The notes below the pieces were generated by a model. That model was not told the origin of the DNA. It made no database searches and was given only the letters and a program-made list of their open reading frames with translations. A DNA stretch of 64,000 nucleotides from Vampirovibrio chlorellavorus (GTDB lineage Bacteria; Cyanobacteriota; Vampirovibrionia; Vampirovibrionales; Vampirovibrionaceae), in the NCBI GenBank assembly GCA_001858525.1, contig LAPX01000005.1, forward strand, positions 62,001 to 126,000, in the 5' to 3' direction. Positions 24,984 through 33,208 of the stretch are shown here, piece after piece. A program made the position numbers and the translations under genes. Position 1 is the first letter of the stretch. Each line of letters starts with the position of its first letter.

Positions 24984-27161
24984 TCAGAGCGCCCAGCGTA
25001 AACCGCCATACGCGGAGATACGAGGATTGCCGTAGCCTTTGACGGTTTCATACGGGGTGTCTAAAAAGTTGACCAAGCGTCCGTACAAACTGACTTGATC
25101 GGATAGGGCCAACTCCATCGCCAGATTGATCAGGGTGTAGGCTTTTAACTTCACCGGTTTGGCTGGAAAGGTAAAAAAGTCCAAATCGCTGCGCTGGCCG
25201 GTGTGGGTGATGTCCAGGTTGATGTTCAGTCGCTTGATGGGCTGGTAGTTGATGTTAAAGGAGGCTTTGTTGCGGGGACGTCGAAACAAAGCGTCGCCTT
25301 GCGTGCTGCTGGGACCCAGATCCTTGGTATCGGTGTATGTGTAGCTACTTCTCAGTTGCAAGCATTTGTAGGGCTGGCTGGTGATATAGGCTTCCAGCCC
25401 CTGCATGCGAGCCCGTTCCACATTGGTATAGGCGGTGGAAAACAGCCCGGTGGGGCGGAAATCAATCAGGTTGCGCACCTGATTCTGAAACAAAGTGGCC
25501 CCCACTTGCATTTTGTTCCCCAGCAAGGCTTGTTCCAGGCCGAGATCCCAACCGGTGCTGGTTTCTGGTTGTAAGCTGGGATTGGCCCCAAAGGTGCCGT
25601 ATAACTGCGACAAGGTGGGTGCTTTAAAGCCCGTGCCGATACTCCCTTTGATGCTGGTGCCGGTGCGTTTGACGGTGTAGATGGAATCGGCCCGGAAGTT
25701 GTGGTGTCCCCCAAAGCGGTTGTGGCGATCGTAGCGATAGCCGAGAGTCGTGAACCAGCGATCCCACAGTTGGATGCGATCTTGCACGTAAAAGGCCGTA
25801 TTGGTTGCGGAGCGCAGCTGGGCGGCGCTGTTGAATGGGCCGAAGATACTGAGCGAGTTGTAATAGGAATCGCCCCATTCATGCTGCACGTTGAGCCCGG
25901 TGGTCAGGGTGTTGGTGCGATGCAGGCGGAAGTTGTTCTGAAAGTCAAAGTTCAGTAATTTCCCCCGGTAGCGATCGTGGCTTTTGCTGGAGTCCAAGGC
26001 GTCTGGCTCGTTGAAGTTTTCCCGACGGACATTGGTGAAGGCCAATCGGGTGATTTGCTCGTAGCGATCGCCCCATAACTTTAAGCGGGAGCTGCCGTTG
26101 ACCGTCATGGTGCGGTTGGTGCCGGTGAAGTTGGGATCATCGCCGGTGTAGCCGCCGTAACTGTCCAAATCAAAACGGGATCGGGTGTACAGGCTGGACA
26201 AATCCAGGGTCAGGTTTTTTAGCGGGGTGTATTCGGTGCGGGCGGTAATGGTGGTGTTATGGTAACCATCCGGTTCCGCGTTACGGTAAAAGGTGCCAAA
26301 GGAGTTGATACCGTAGCGGCTGCTGGCTGCGGAAATTCCCCGCACGTCCTGCCGGGTGATGTGCAAGAAGGTTTTCAACTTGTCACTGTATTGGGCACCC
26401 ATCCCGATATCTTCTTGCAGGGTTCCCTGTGCCCCGGCGGTGACCTTGGCGTACAAAGTCGGTTTGCCGGGTTCGCCTTGCCGAGTGATGATGTTAATGA
26501 CCCCGCCCATGGCATCGGAACCAAAAATGCTGTTTTGAGGGCCCCGCAGCACTTCCACACGCTCTACGGCATCCGGGCTGATTTGATCCAGGTAGCTATA
26601 GGTGCGGTCGGGGGAGATGGGATCGTTCATACGCACCCCGTCTACCAGCACCAGGGTGTGACTGGCGTTCATGCCCCGAATAAAAATGGAGGAGGTGGCA
26701 CCCAGATAGCCATTGCGCACCACGTCCACGCCGGGCACCTTGGCCAGCACTTCGGTGAGCGAAAAGGGCTGCATTTGTTGAATCTGCTGCCGGGTAATGA
26801 CGGTGGCGGAAGTGCCGGTCTGATTGCTGGGAATGCCAATTTTGGTGGTTTGCAGTAACAGGGGCGCGGTGGCAGAGGGCTCCAGAGGGGGGAGAACATC
26901 GCCGCTGGCGGTGGCTTGCGCTGGGCCTTCTGTTTGACCTCCTGTCTGAGCAGAGGTTGGCAGGCTCAAGTCCAGACCGTCAGAGGTCTCCGTTTCTAAA
27001 GCAATTTCTTCTAGCGGAATGCCAGATTCTTCCCCCTGGGCGGTGCCCAGCACACCGGCACTAAGTAGTAATATTAGTCCTAAAGCGACGGTGCGGGCCT
27101 GTTGATTGATATGGAATAAAGAGAACTGATAGTCTGTGAATTGAAGCGATAACTGAAACAA
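24984..27161 (-). CDS. TonB-dependent outer-membrane receptor (BtuB-like)
   Basis: 725 residues from TTG 27161, chosen because GGAAGGA lies seven bases upstream; a longer frame reaches 27212. Signal peptide (VALGLILLLSAGVLGTAQG), then a low-complexity region of ~80 residues, a plug domain (TSATVITRQQIQQMQPFSL, IFIRGMNASHTLVLVDGVRM, EVLRGPQNSIFGSDAMGGVI) and a ~22-strand barrel ending in an aromatic-rich strand (GGLRWAL). Proves a diderm envelope. The cobalamin riboswitch upstream and BtuF/C/D-like genes downstream make vitamin B12 or related corrinoids the likely ligand. Confidence 0.9.
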   Translation of the reverse strand: MFQLSLQFTDYQFSLFHINQQARTVALGLILLLSAGVLGTAQGEESGIPLEEIALETETSDGLDLSLPTSAQTGGQTEGPAQATASGDVLPPLEPSATAPLLLQTTKIGIPSNQTGTSATVITRQQIQQMQPFSLTEVLAKVPGVDVVRNGYLGATSSIFIRGMNASHTLVLVDGVRMNDPISPDRTYSYLDQISPDAVERVEVLRGPQNSIFGSDAMGGVINIITRQGEPGKPTLYAKVTAGAQGTLQEDIGMGAQYSDKLKTFLHITRQDVRGISAASSRYGINSFGTFYRNAEPDGYHNTTITARTEYTPLKNLTLDLSSLYTRSRFDLDSYGGYTGDDPNFTGTNRTMTVNGSSRLKLWGDRYEQITRLAFTNVRRENFNEPDALDSSKSHDRYRGKLLNFDFQNNFRLHRTNTLTTGLNVQHEWGDSYYNSLSIFGPFNSAAQLRSATNTAFYVQDRIQLWDRWFTTLGYRYDRHNRFGGHHNFRADSIYTVKRTGTSIKGSIGTGFKAPTLSQLYGTFGANPSLQPETSTGWDLGLEQALLGNKMQVGATLFQNQVRNLIDFRPTGLFSTAYTNVERARMQGLEAYITSQPYKCLQLRSSYTYTDTKDLGPSSTQGDALFRRPRNKASFNINYQPIKRLNINLDITHTGQRSDLDFFTFPAKPVKLKAYTLINLAMELALSDQVSLYGRLVNFLDTPYETVKGYGNPRISAYGGLRWAL

Positions 27162-27374
27162 AATGGGGTTCCTTCCTGCGTCAAAAATTACGATGAGACA
27201 GGCCAGACTCAAACAGGCTGAAACTCCGCTAGAAATGCAGGAGTGCCTGAAGGGTGCGCCTTGATATGAACTGGATCAATATCCAAACAGCCCCACATCG
27301 GGGGAACCCACTAATCAAACTCGAAATGGTGCGCAGACATACTCATTATCCTCTTCGTGCTCGCAAGAGTGTAA

Positions 27375-27530
27375 ACAAGCTCCCCCACGGTGTTCTGACT
27401 TTCCATTGTGTTTTAAACGCATTTTAAACACATTTTAAACACAGTAGATTCACAGTTGCGGCACAGTCCCGGAGTTTCACCGGGTTTCCCGAATATAGGA
27501 CGAGCCTGATAATAAAAACACAGAGGTTGT
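27375..27530 (-). promoter_or_regulatory. cobalamin riboswitch
   Basis: Read on the minus strand, the core has GGGAAACCCGGTG, then TCCGGGACTGTGCCGCAACTG, matching in order the conserved GGGAA-CCGGTG-TCCGG-CTG-CCGCAACTGT core of class I cobalamin aptamers, and ends with AAGTCAGAACACC, the usual AGTCAGGAGACC-like 3' element. It lies ~210 bases before the TonB receptor start. CTCTT/AAGAG and CCCC/GGGG hairpins in that interval could form the expression platform. Binding of adenosylcobalamin would be expected to shut the uptake operon off. Confidence 0.9.
27411..27442. repeat. three tandem 11-bp repeats inside the riboswitch
   Basis: TTTTAAACGCA, TTTTAAACACA and TTTTAAACAC follow one another without gaps. 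They fall between the CCGCAACTGT core and the 3' element, where cobalamin aptamers tolerate variable arms, so they look like a slippage-prone insertion in a peripheral loop. Confidence 0.7.
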
Positions 27531-27691
27531 GTTAACGCAATCAGTCAGTTATCGAGAAGAAATTGGGTCAGAGGCTTGGCTGAATGCGCTCCAAATATTT
27601 CCGTACATGAAGAAAAGGTTTAATCAGCGGGAAATTACTCTACAATAGAAAAGTTGTAAAAAGTTTTGTTGATTCAATTCCCCAGTTGGCT

Positions 27692-28168
27692 ATGATTTTT
27701 AAACTTTTAAAGGCTGCGTTAATGGGCTATGCCCTCTATTTCGTGGTCGGTGCATTTGTGGCTCCCCATGCCGCACACACCCATCAATTTGAGTTGGCTG
27801 ATCAGTACTACGGGCTTTTTGCCGCATCTTGCCAGCAACAAGCCAGTCGCTCTTTTTGGCTGGAAGGATACCCTTTAGCCTTGTGTGCCCGTTGTCTGGG
27901 TAATTACATTGGATTTATATCGCTTGGGCTGCTCTGGTTGATCAAGCCTCAGCGGATTACCCCAAAGTTATTTCTGTTACTGTTGGTGCCGGGATTGGGT
28001 GAAAAAATCGCAGAATATCTGGGTTGGGCGGGCAGCAATGAAGCTCGCTTGGTTGCCGGGATGTTTCTGGGAGGAGCCATTCTGTCCGGGCTTGCGTTGA
28101 TTTGTCATTTTGTTTGGAGGATTTGGAATAAGTATGAACGTGAAAAAATCAGTTGCCCTGGCGCTTAG
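27692..28168 (+). CDS. DUF2085-family small membrane protein
   Basis: 158 residues from ATG 27692 (a TTG two codons earlier is less likely). The middle has CQQQASRSFWLEGYPLALC then ARCLGNYIG, the conserved Cys/His pattern of DUF2085 proteins, plus three or four transmembrane helices. Its role is unknown; the paired cysteines suggest metal or redox chemistry at the membrane. TACAAT at 27641-27646 is a likely -10. It overlaps the next gene by 35 bp. Confidence 0.75.
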   Translation: MIFKLLKAALMGYALYFVVGAFVAPHAAHTHQFELADQYYGLFAASCQQQASRSFWLEGYPLALCARCLGNYIGFISLGLLWLIKPQRITPKLFLLLLVPGLGEKIAEYLGWAGSNEARLVAGMFLGGAILSGLALICHFVWRIWNKYEREKISCPGA

Positions 28169-28775
28169 TTCTTTGATTGTGGTTTCCGCCGTTTTGCCGG
28201 CCTTTTCGGGTCAGGCTTCTAAGCCATCCAAAAAGCCCATGACGGTTCAGGAGTTTGTGAAAACTCACCCCAATATGACCGTGGAGTATCGTTACAGCAA
28301 ACACAACGCTCCCCAAAGCGATAATTTGTTGGCTGCCAATAAAGTCAAGTTACCCGCCAATAGCCCGGTCATTTTGCGGCTGAACGATACGATCCGGGGG
28401 AATGATTCTGCACAAGGTTCCACAATTAGCTTTACGGTAGTCAGTGATGTGAAAGTGGGCAGTGAAGTATTGGTTAAAGCCGGTACCCGGGCCAAAGCCC
28501 AAGTGTCCATGGTGGATGACAGTGGTTTGATTGGTCAGGGTGGCAAAATCCAGATTTCCGACTTTGGGACAACCGCTGTGGATGGTAGTTTTGTGCCGCT
28601 TCAGGGTTCTTTGTCTGAAAAAGGCAAGGAAAAAGTGGTGCTGTCCGTGGGGCTGTCGCTCTTTATCTGCCCATTGTTCTTGTTGATGAAAGGGGAAGAG
28701 GCCACTGTTCCCGCTGGTATGGAAAAAACGACCTACACTGCAGCCGATGTTGAAGTGAACCTGACCAATCAATAA
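28134..28775 (+). CDS. exported protein of unknown function
   Basis: 213 residues from ATG 28134 with GGAGG 13 bases upstream. Clear signal peptide (MNVKKSVALALSSLIVVSAV, cleavage near AFSGQA). The mature part has beta-rich segments (VILRLNDTIRGNDSAQGS, SEVLVKAGTRAKAQVSM) resembling a small all-beta domain, and one hydrophobic stretch (SVGLSLFICPLFLLMKG) near the C-terminus that may anchor it. Overlaps the DUF2085 gene end, so co-transcribed. Confidence 0.7.
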   Translation: MNVKKSVALALSSLIVVSAVLPAFSGQASKPSKKPMTVQEFVKTHPNMTVEYRYSKHNAPQSDNLLAANKVKLPANSPVILRLNDTIRGNDSAQGSTISFTVVSDVKVGSEVLVKAGTRAKAQVSMVDDSGLIGQGGKIQISDFGTTAVDGSFVPLQGSLSEKGKEKVVLSVGLSLFICPLFLLMKGEEATVPAGMEKTTYTAADVEVNLTNQ

Positions 28776-28789
28776 GTCTTTTCAATAGT

Positions 28790-28829
28790 AAATCCCCTGC
28801 TTTTCTGACACGAAAGGCAGGGGATTTTT
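28790..28829. terminator. strong intrinsic terminator, possibly bidirectional
   Basis: AAATCCCCTGC (28790-28800) pairs with GCAGGGGATTT (28817-28827) and is flanked by T runs. It separates two convergent units and may serve both. Confidence 0.8.
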
Positions 28830-28862
28830 AATGGTTAGATTACTGTTTTTGGGAAATGATTT

Positions 28863-29165
28863 TTACCACCAACTGCGACGGGGGGCAGGATGATTCTTGT
28901 AGTATCCCCACCGATTGCCCGGCAAGTAGGCGACTCGGCCTGGACGCCACCAGTTTCCCTGAGGGAGGGGCCGGTAATACCGGGGGCCTTGGTTTTGTCT
29001 GTAATTCCATGTGCGGGTGCGCCAGCCGTCCCGGTAGCCATCCCGATAGTCATCTCGGTCATGGGCAAAGGCGCTATTGCCGAAAACGGTCAGTGCTAAC
29101 AGGCCCAATGCGCCAATACCGAGCATTGCTTTGCGATTGAACCCGCTCTTGATTAATTGTTTCAT
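28863..29165 (-). CDS. small exported Arg/Tyr/Trp-rich protein
   Basis: 100 residues from ATG 29165, set by AGGAGGAGA about seven bases upstream. Signal peptide cleaved near NSAFA; the mature ~65 residues are rich in Arg, Tyr, Trp, Pro and Gly (RDDYRDGYRDGW, PRYYRPLPQGNWWRPGR), giving a strongly basic aromatic protein. Such composition suits binding to cell wall, polysaccharide or nucleic acid, but no domain is recognised. Same strand as the next exported protein. Confidence 0.65.
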   Translation of the reverse strand: MKQLIKSGFNRKAMLGIGALGLLALTVFGNSAFAHDRDDYRDGYRDGWRTRTWNYRQNQGPRYYRPLPQGNWWRPGRVAYLPGNRWGYYKNHPAPRRSWW

Positions 29166-29213
29166 CGTCCATCTCCTCCTGAATAACAAAATTGTGTTTT
29201 GCGAAGTTAAAAA

Positions 29214-29570
29214 CTACCAGCGGAAGCCATTGCCACCAAAGGTGCCTTGGCGTTTCAGATATTCATACCCGAGTCCAGCCCCGGCACCAATAACGGCGCC
29301 CTTAATGGCTGTATCGGCCCGGTAACCATCCTGACCCAAAATGCCGCCAATCAAGGCCCCGGCCCCACCACCAATGGCTGCTTTTTTCACATAGGGATGC
29401 CGCTGCCCAAAGGTACCCCAGTTCTGGTTGTACCGAGAATCGTAGTAGCGGTTGTACCCCCTGTACCCCTTGTCGTGCGCTTGGGCAGGTACCAGGGTGT
29501 TGGCTGCCATGATGGTCAACAGGGCAGGTACGGCCAACAGTTTGAGTTTAGAAAGACGTTCCATTTTCAT
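29214..29570 (-). CDS. exported glycine-zipper (2TM-like) protein
   Basis: 118 residues with a signal peptide (ALLTIMAANTLVPAQA). After a Tyr/Arg/Asn-rich linker comes a glycine zipper, KAAIGGGAGALIGGILGQDG and AVIGAGAGLGYEYL, the pattern of periplasmic Gly-zipper_2TM/YMGG proteins. A GGAG-type SD precedes the ATG. A TGAGAATAATTTCCA box lies about 32 bases upstream of the start. Likely envelope stress or structural protein; role unproven. Confidence 0.65.
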   Translation of the reverse strand: MKMERLSKLKLLAVPALLTIMAANTLVPAQAHDKGYRGYNRYYDSRYNQNWGTFGQRHPYVKKAAIGGGAGALIGGILGQDGYRADTAIKGAVIGAGAGLGYEYLKRQGTFGGNGFRW

Positions 29571-29601
29571 AGTGCTTTCTCCTCTCCCAATGTGTGGGTC
29601 T

Positions 29602-29616
29602 TGGAAATTATTCTCA
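29602..29616 (-). promoter_or_regulatory. Fur-like half-matched box upstream of the exported glycine-zipper gene
   Basis: Minus-strand TGAGAATAATTTCCA shares 12 of 15 positions with the palindrome at 21154-21170. The right half is degraded. It could be a weaker site of the same regulator or coincidence in AT-rich DNA. Confidence 0.3.
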
Positions 29617-29834
29617 CATCGCTATTACTCTGCAGCAGATCAAAAAGTTTCGGCCAATCGGAAATAATTTTTTGGAAATGCGAATATTTACAAAACTTCA
29701 CTAAAAATGAGGGATCTATGACGGACAGGGCATCTCAAACTGGATTGCGGCGTTTATGATAGAGGGTGTTACCATCACTCACAAGATAATGGTTTTACCT
29801 TCATCACATTTACTACCCGGGAAATTGCGATTTT

Positions 29835-30509
29835 ATGGCTTTGGTTCCTTTTTCACTGCCCAGCTGGTTCGATTATGGCGCCACGTTTTTGTTTGCCATG
29901 GCAGGGACGTTGCTAGCGCTGCGCAAGGGGTACGATATCGTGGGCGTGTTTACGGTGGCTTTTGCCGGTTCCGTGGGGGGCGGTCTCATTCGGGATGGCC
30001 TGTTTCTGCAGCAGGGTCCACCGGGGATTACCACCAATGGCAATTACCTGATTCTGATTGTATTAGGCGCCCTAGTTGGGGTTTTGTTTCAGCGGCGAGT
30101 GCCTCGTTTGCAATTACTGATTGAAATGGTAGATGCCCTGTGTTTGGGTGCTTATGCGGTGGTGGGCTGCGATAAGGCCATTTTGGCCGGATTGGCCATA
30201 CCGGCGGTTGTGCTGGTGGGGGTGATCAACGCCGTGGGCGGAGGCATTCTTCGGGATATCCTGATTCGGGAAGAGCCCTTAATCTTTCGTCCGGGACAGT
30301 TTTATGTGGCAGTGGCGGTGGTGGGCTGTCTCACCTTTGTATTACTCAGCCAGTTTGTTAGCTGGATTGGCCACTTTGAGGCCGGACTAATCAGCATTGC
30401 GGTGACCTTTACCTTGCGGGCGCTGGCCATCCGGTTCAACTGGCAAACCCCCAGCTTAACAGTCCCGCTCCCGGATCCGGAACCGATGGGTATCAGTCTG
30501 GAAAAATAA
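29835..30509 (+). CDS. UPF0126/TRIC-family membrane channel
   Basis: 224 residues made of two repeated three-helix units. Each unit carries the glycine-rich kinked helix signature: TVAFAGSVGGGLIRDGLF in the first and INAVGGGILRDILIREEPL in the second. This matches bacterial TRIC-type cation channels (also called YvgT/YicG and proposed as glycine transporters). Inner membrane. A single-gene unit convergent with the ilv operon. Confidence 0.88.
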   Translation: MALVPFSLPSWFDYGATFLFAMAGTLLALRKGYDIVGVFTVAFAGSVGGGLIRDGLFLQQGPPGITTNGNYLILIVLGALVGVLFQRRVPRLQLLIEMVDALCLGAYAVVGCDKAILAGLAIPAVVLVGVINAVGGGILRDILIREEPLIFRPGQFYVAVAVVGCLTFVLLSQFVSWIGHFEAGLISIAVTFTLRALAIRFNWQTPSLTVPLPDPEPMGISLEK

Positions 30510-30545
30510 TGACTGGGTGCTGGCGTTAAAGGGTTTGTTGCCTGC

Positions 30546-31685
30546 TTAAGCGTTTCCACCACTGAGCAGACTAACCACCAAACGGCGCTGATTGGGGCTG
30601 TACTCCTCAGCCTTTAAGGCTGGATAGACCGTGCCACCGGAGGCGCCTTCGACGGTTTGTCCCAGGTCGTTTTGCACAAAGCGAACCCCTTGGGCCATGT
30701 CTTCCTGAATCATAGTCTGGACGCTCACAGTCAGGGCATTCAGGGCTTGCAGATTATCCGGGGCGATTTGGGCCACCCGAATGGCATCGCCCAAAGGCGC
30801 TTGCAGATCGGCCAATCGCAAGCCCAGGAAGCGGATATTCACATTGCGAAAAGCAGGCTCCCAAGCCGAGGCCAGCTTGAGTGCTGTGGCCGTTCCGGTC
30901 AATAAGCCACCCCCGCCAATGGGGGCAATAATGACCACCTCTTCATACGGGTGCTGGCCCAGTAAATCGCCAATTTGGGCTAATAGTTCCAAGCCCAGGG
31001 TGCCTTGACCGGCCACCACCCAAGGGTCGTTGTACGGATCAAGATAAGCCTCATCCTGTCCCTGGTTGGCCATGGCCCAAGCCCGGGCTTCATCGAAGGT
31101 GCTCCCCTTAAATAATAAATCGGCCTGAACACCGTTGGCATTCAGACCGTCAATTGCTTTGCGCAGTTTTTCAAGTTTAAGGGCGGCGGTGTTACCGGGG
31201 ACGACCAGGCGCACCGCCTGCGGGAGAAGGAGTTCCGCAGCCTTAAGCACACCCAGGGCATGGTTGCCGGTAGACACGGTGAGAAACCGTTTGACGTGGT
31301 TGCTTTCCATAAACTTGGCCATGCCCACAACCGCGCCTCTTAACTTATAGGCACGGGTGGCGGTTTGATCTTCCCGCTTGTAATACAAATGGGGCAGCAG
31401 GGTGGATGGGGTCAAGGCCGTCAAGGGCGCTTGGGGTTCCCCACTATTGGCCAAGGCTGGGTTAAAACGAGCCAACAGTCGCAGATTATCCCGATACCGA
31501 TCCAGTATACGGCTGGCTTCCAGAATTTTGGCGTATCGGTGCACCAGCGGCAAATAAGACTGTATGGATAACCCCGCCGGAAAGCCCGGCAGCCTAATTC
31601 GTCCGTCCTCATCAATGGCCGGAATGGTGCTGGCCGCTAGATGGTTCAGGTCGAATTTCAGGTAGGCGTTTGGGCTTTCCAACAT
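30546..31685 (-). CDS. ilvA: threonine dehydratase-like PLP enzyme
   Basis: 379 residues, fold type II PLP enzyme. The Schiff-base Lys is K114 in YKLRGAV; substrate loop STGNHALGV and phosphate-binding PIGGGGLLTG are present. Threonine to 2-oxobutyrate feeds isoleucine synthesis, and the position as last gene of ilvB-ilvN-ilvC strongly supports IlvA. It lacks the C-terminal ACT-like regulatory domains of E. coli IlvA, so isoleucine feedback inhibition through that domain is not expected. A catabolic or serine dehydratase is the alternative. Confidence 0.85.
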   Translation of the reverse strand: MLESPNAYLKFDLNHLAASTIPAIDEDGRIRLPGFPAGLSIQSYLPLVHRYAKILEASRILDRYRDNLRLLARFNPALANSGEPQAPLTALTPSTLLPHLYYKREDQTATRAYKLRGAVVGMAKFMESNHVKRFLTVSTGNHALGVLKAAELLLPQAVRLVVPGNTAALKLEKLRKAIDGLNANGVQADLLFKGSTFDEARAWAMANQGQDEAYLDPYNDPWVVAGQGTLGLELLAQIGDLLGQHPYEEVVIIAPIGGGGLLTGTATALKLASAWEPAFRNVNIRFLGLRLADLQAPLGDAIRVAQIAPDNLQALNALTVSVQTMIQEDMAQGVRFVQNDLGQTVEGASGGTVYPALKAEEYSPNQRRLVVSLLSGGNA

Positions 31686-31707
31686 GGGTCTATCTCGCTT
31701 TCTTGAT

Positions 31708-32754
31708 CTAGTTTTTATCCCGATTGACCAGCTTATTGCCAGACAACCAGCTCATCATGCCACGGAGTTTGCGGCCAGCCACTTCCAGCGGATGCTGGCG
31801 GTCGGCTTCCACCCGTTTTTTCAATTCGGGCATACCGCTGCGGTATTCTTCCATCCATTCGCGGGCAAATTCGCCGGACTGGATTTCAGCCAGAATTTGT
31901 TTCATGGCCACTTTGGTGTCGGCGGTAATCACCCGAGGTCCCCGGCTGACATCGCCGTAACGGGCCGTATCACTGATGGAGTAGCGCATGTCTTCCAGAC
32001 CGCCTTCATACATCAAATCCACGATCAGCTTCAGTTCGTGCAGACATTCAAAGTAGGCCAATTCCGGAGGGTACCCGGCTTCAGTCAAGGTCTCAAAACC
32101 GGCTTTGACCAAGGCGGCAGCCCCACCGCACAATACGGCTTGCTCCCCGAATAGATCGGTTTCAGTTTCATCTTTAAAGTTGGTTTCAATGACCCCGGCC
32201 CGACCAGAACCCAGACAGGCCGCGTACCCCAAGGCCAATTCACGGGCTTCGCCAGTGGCGTTTTGATGCACGGCAAACAGGGAAGGCACCCCACGATCCC
32301 GCTGGTACTCAGAACGCACCAGGTGACCGGGGCTTTTGGGGGCAATCAGGAATACGTCTACATCGGCGGGTGGCACGATTTCGTTGTAGTGAATGCTGAA
32401 CCCGTGGCTGAAAACCAAAGCCTGACCGGGTTTGAGTTTGCCTTCAAAGTATTGTTTGTACACGGGGCCGTGTTGCACATCGGGAATCAGGAACATGATC
32501 AAATCAGCCCACTCGGCGGCTTGCTCCAGAGAAATGGCTTCCAGACCGGCTTCCTGAACCTTGGCCTCGGTGGCGCTGCCAGCTCGCAAGGCGATTTTTA
32601 CAGTGGCCCCGGATTCTTTCAGGTTTAAACTTTGTCCGTAGCCTTGGCTGCCAAAGCCCACCACGGCCACTTTTTTAGCCAGCAGTTTGCTGCGGTCGAT
32701 GTCTTTATCGTAAAAAATACTCAGGGTTTGGGGGGCGTTAAGCGTTGTGGGCAT
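31708..32754 (-). CDS. ilvC: ketol-acid reductoisomerase
   Basis: 348 residues, short class I form. Converts acetolactate or acetohydroxybutyrate to the dihydroxy acid with NADPH and Mg2+. Seen: Rossmann GFGSQGYGQ, IAPKSPGHLVRSEY, and the knotted domain with metal ligands in KDETETDLFGEQAVLCGG and LELIVDL-like helix (HELKLIVDLMYEGG). Its start overlaps the ilvN end by 17 bp; ilvA follows after 22 bp. Confidence 0.96.
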   Translation of the reverse strand: MPTTLNAPQTLSIFYDKDIDRSKLLAKKVAVVGFGSQGYGQSLNLKESGATVKIALRAGSATEAKVQEAGLEAISLEQAAEWADLIMFLIPDVQHGPVYKQYFEGKLKPGQALVFSHGFSIHYNEIVPPADVDVFLIAPKSPGHLVRSEYQRDRGVPSLFAVHQNATGEARELALGYAACLGSGRAGVIETNFKDETETDLFGEQAVLCGGAAALVKAGFETLTEAGYPPELAYFECLHELKLIVDLMYEGGLEDMRYSISDTARYGDVSRGPRVITADTKVAMKQILAEIQSGEFAREWMEEYRSGMPELKKRVEADRQHPLEVAGRKLRGMMSWLSGNKLVNRDKN

Positions 32755-33106
32755 GGGCCATTCTCCTTTGGGGCTGATCTTGAATAATATCGGATACGAA
32801 CAGGGGGGTAATGTTAGACGCTTCAGCGCTGTTCTTCGCTTCCGCTGCTGGTTGAAGGGTGTGCGCTTTTAGCACGTAAACTTGCTTTTGCAGGAATTTG
32901 ACCAGTTTTTCAATGGTTTTATCTTCCTGCGTTTCAAAGGTCAGTAGAATTTCCAGTTGATTGTTTTCGCACAGGGCGGATGCCATCCGTTGGGGAATGA
33001 TGCCCCGATGGGTCAAGGCGCCTAGTACCCGATCCAGGGCCCCCAGGCGGTTTTGGGTCAGGCAGTATAAGTGCTGCGAGCCAGAAGACTGGTTGGGATC
33101 AGTCAT
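32738..33106 (-). CDS. ilvN: acetolactate synthase regulatory (small) subunit
   Basis: 122 residues from ATG 33106, set by AGAGG seven bases upstream. One ACT domain (LYCLTQNRLGALDRVLGALT, then RGIIPQRM), the valine-binding module that activates and feedback-regulates IlvB. It resembles short IlvN/IlvM-like subunits rather than the two-domain IlvH. Lies between ilvB and ilvC, overlapping ilvC. Confidence 0.85.
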   Translation of the reverse strand: MTDPNQSSGSQHLYCLTQNRLGALDRVLGALTHRGIIPQRMASALCENNQLEILLTFETQEDKTIEKLVKFLQKQVYVLKAHTLQPAAEAKNSAEASNITPLFVSDIIQDQPQRRMAHAHNA

Positions 33107-33208
33107 TTCAGAACCTCTTAAATTGTGGGTTGGTGATAATTGCATGATGTTTTGAATCTCTTATATTGTTTGAATCTCGTTTATTAAAAATGAGCTGCTA
33201 CTACTCTT

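Noticed and set aside
26259-26858. 199-codon plus-strand frame within the TonB receptor gene
   Set aside because: Shadow of the receptor, whose motifs are unmistakable on the other strand.
29756-30124. 122-codon frame overlapping the TRIC gene start
   Set aside because: Different frame of the TRIC gene with no family features or SD.
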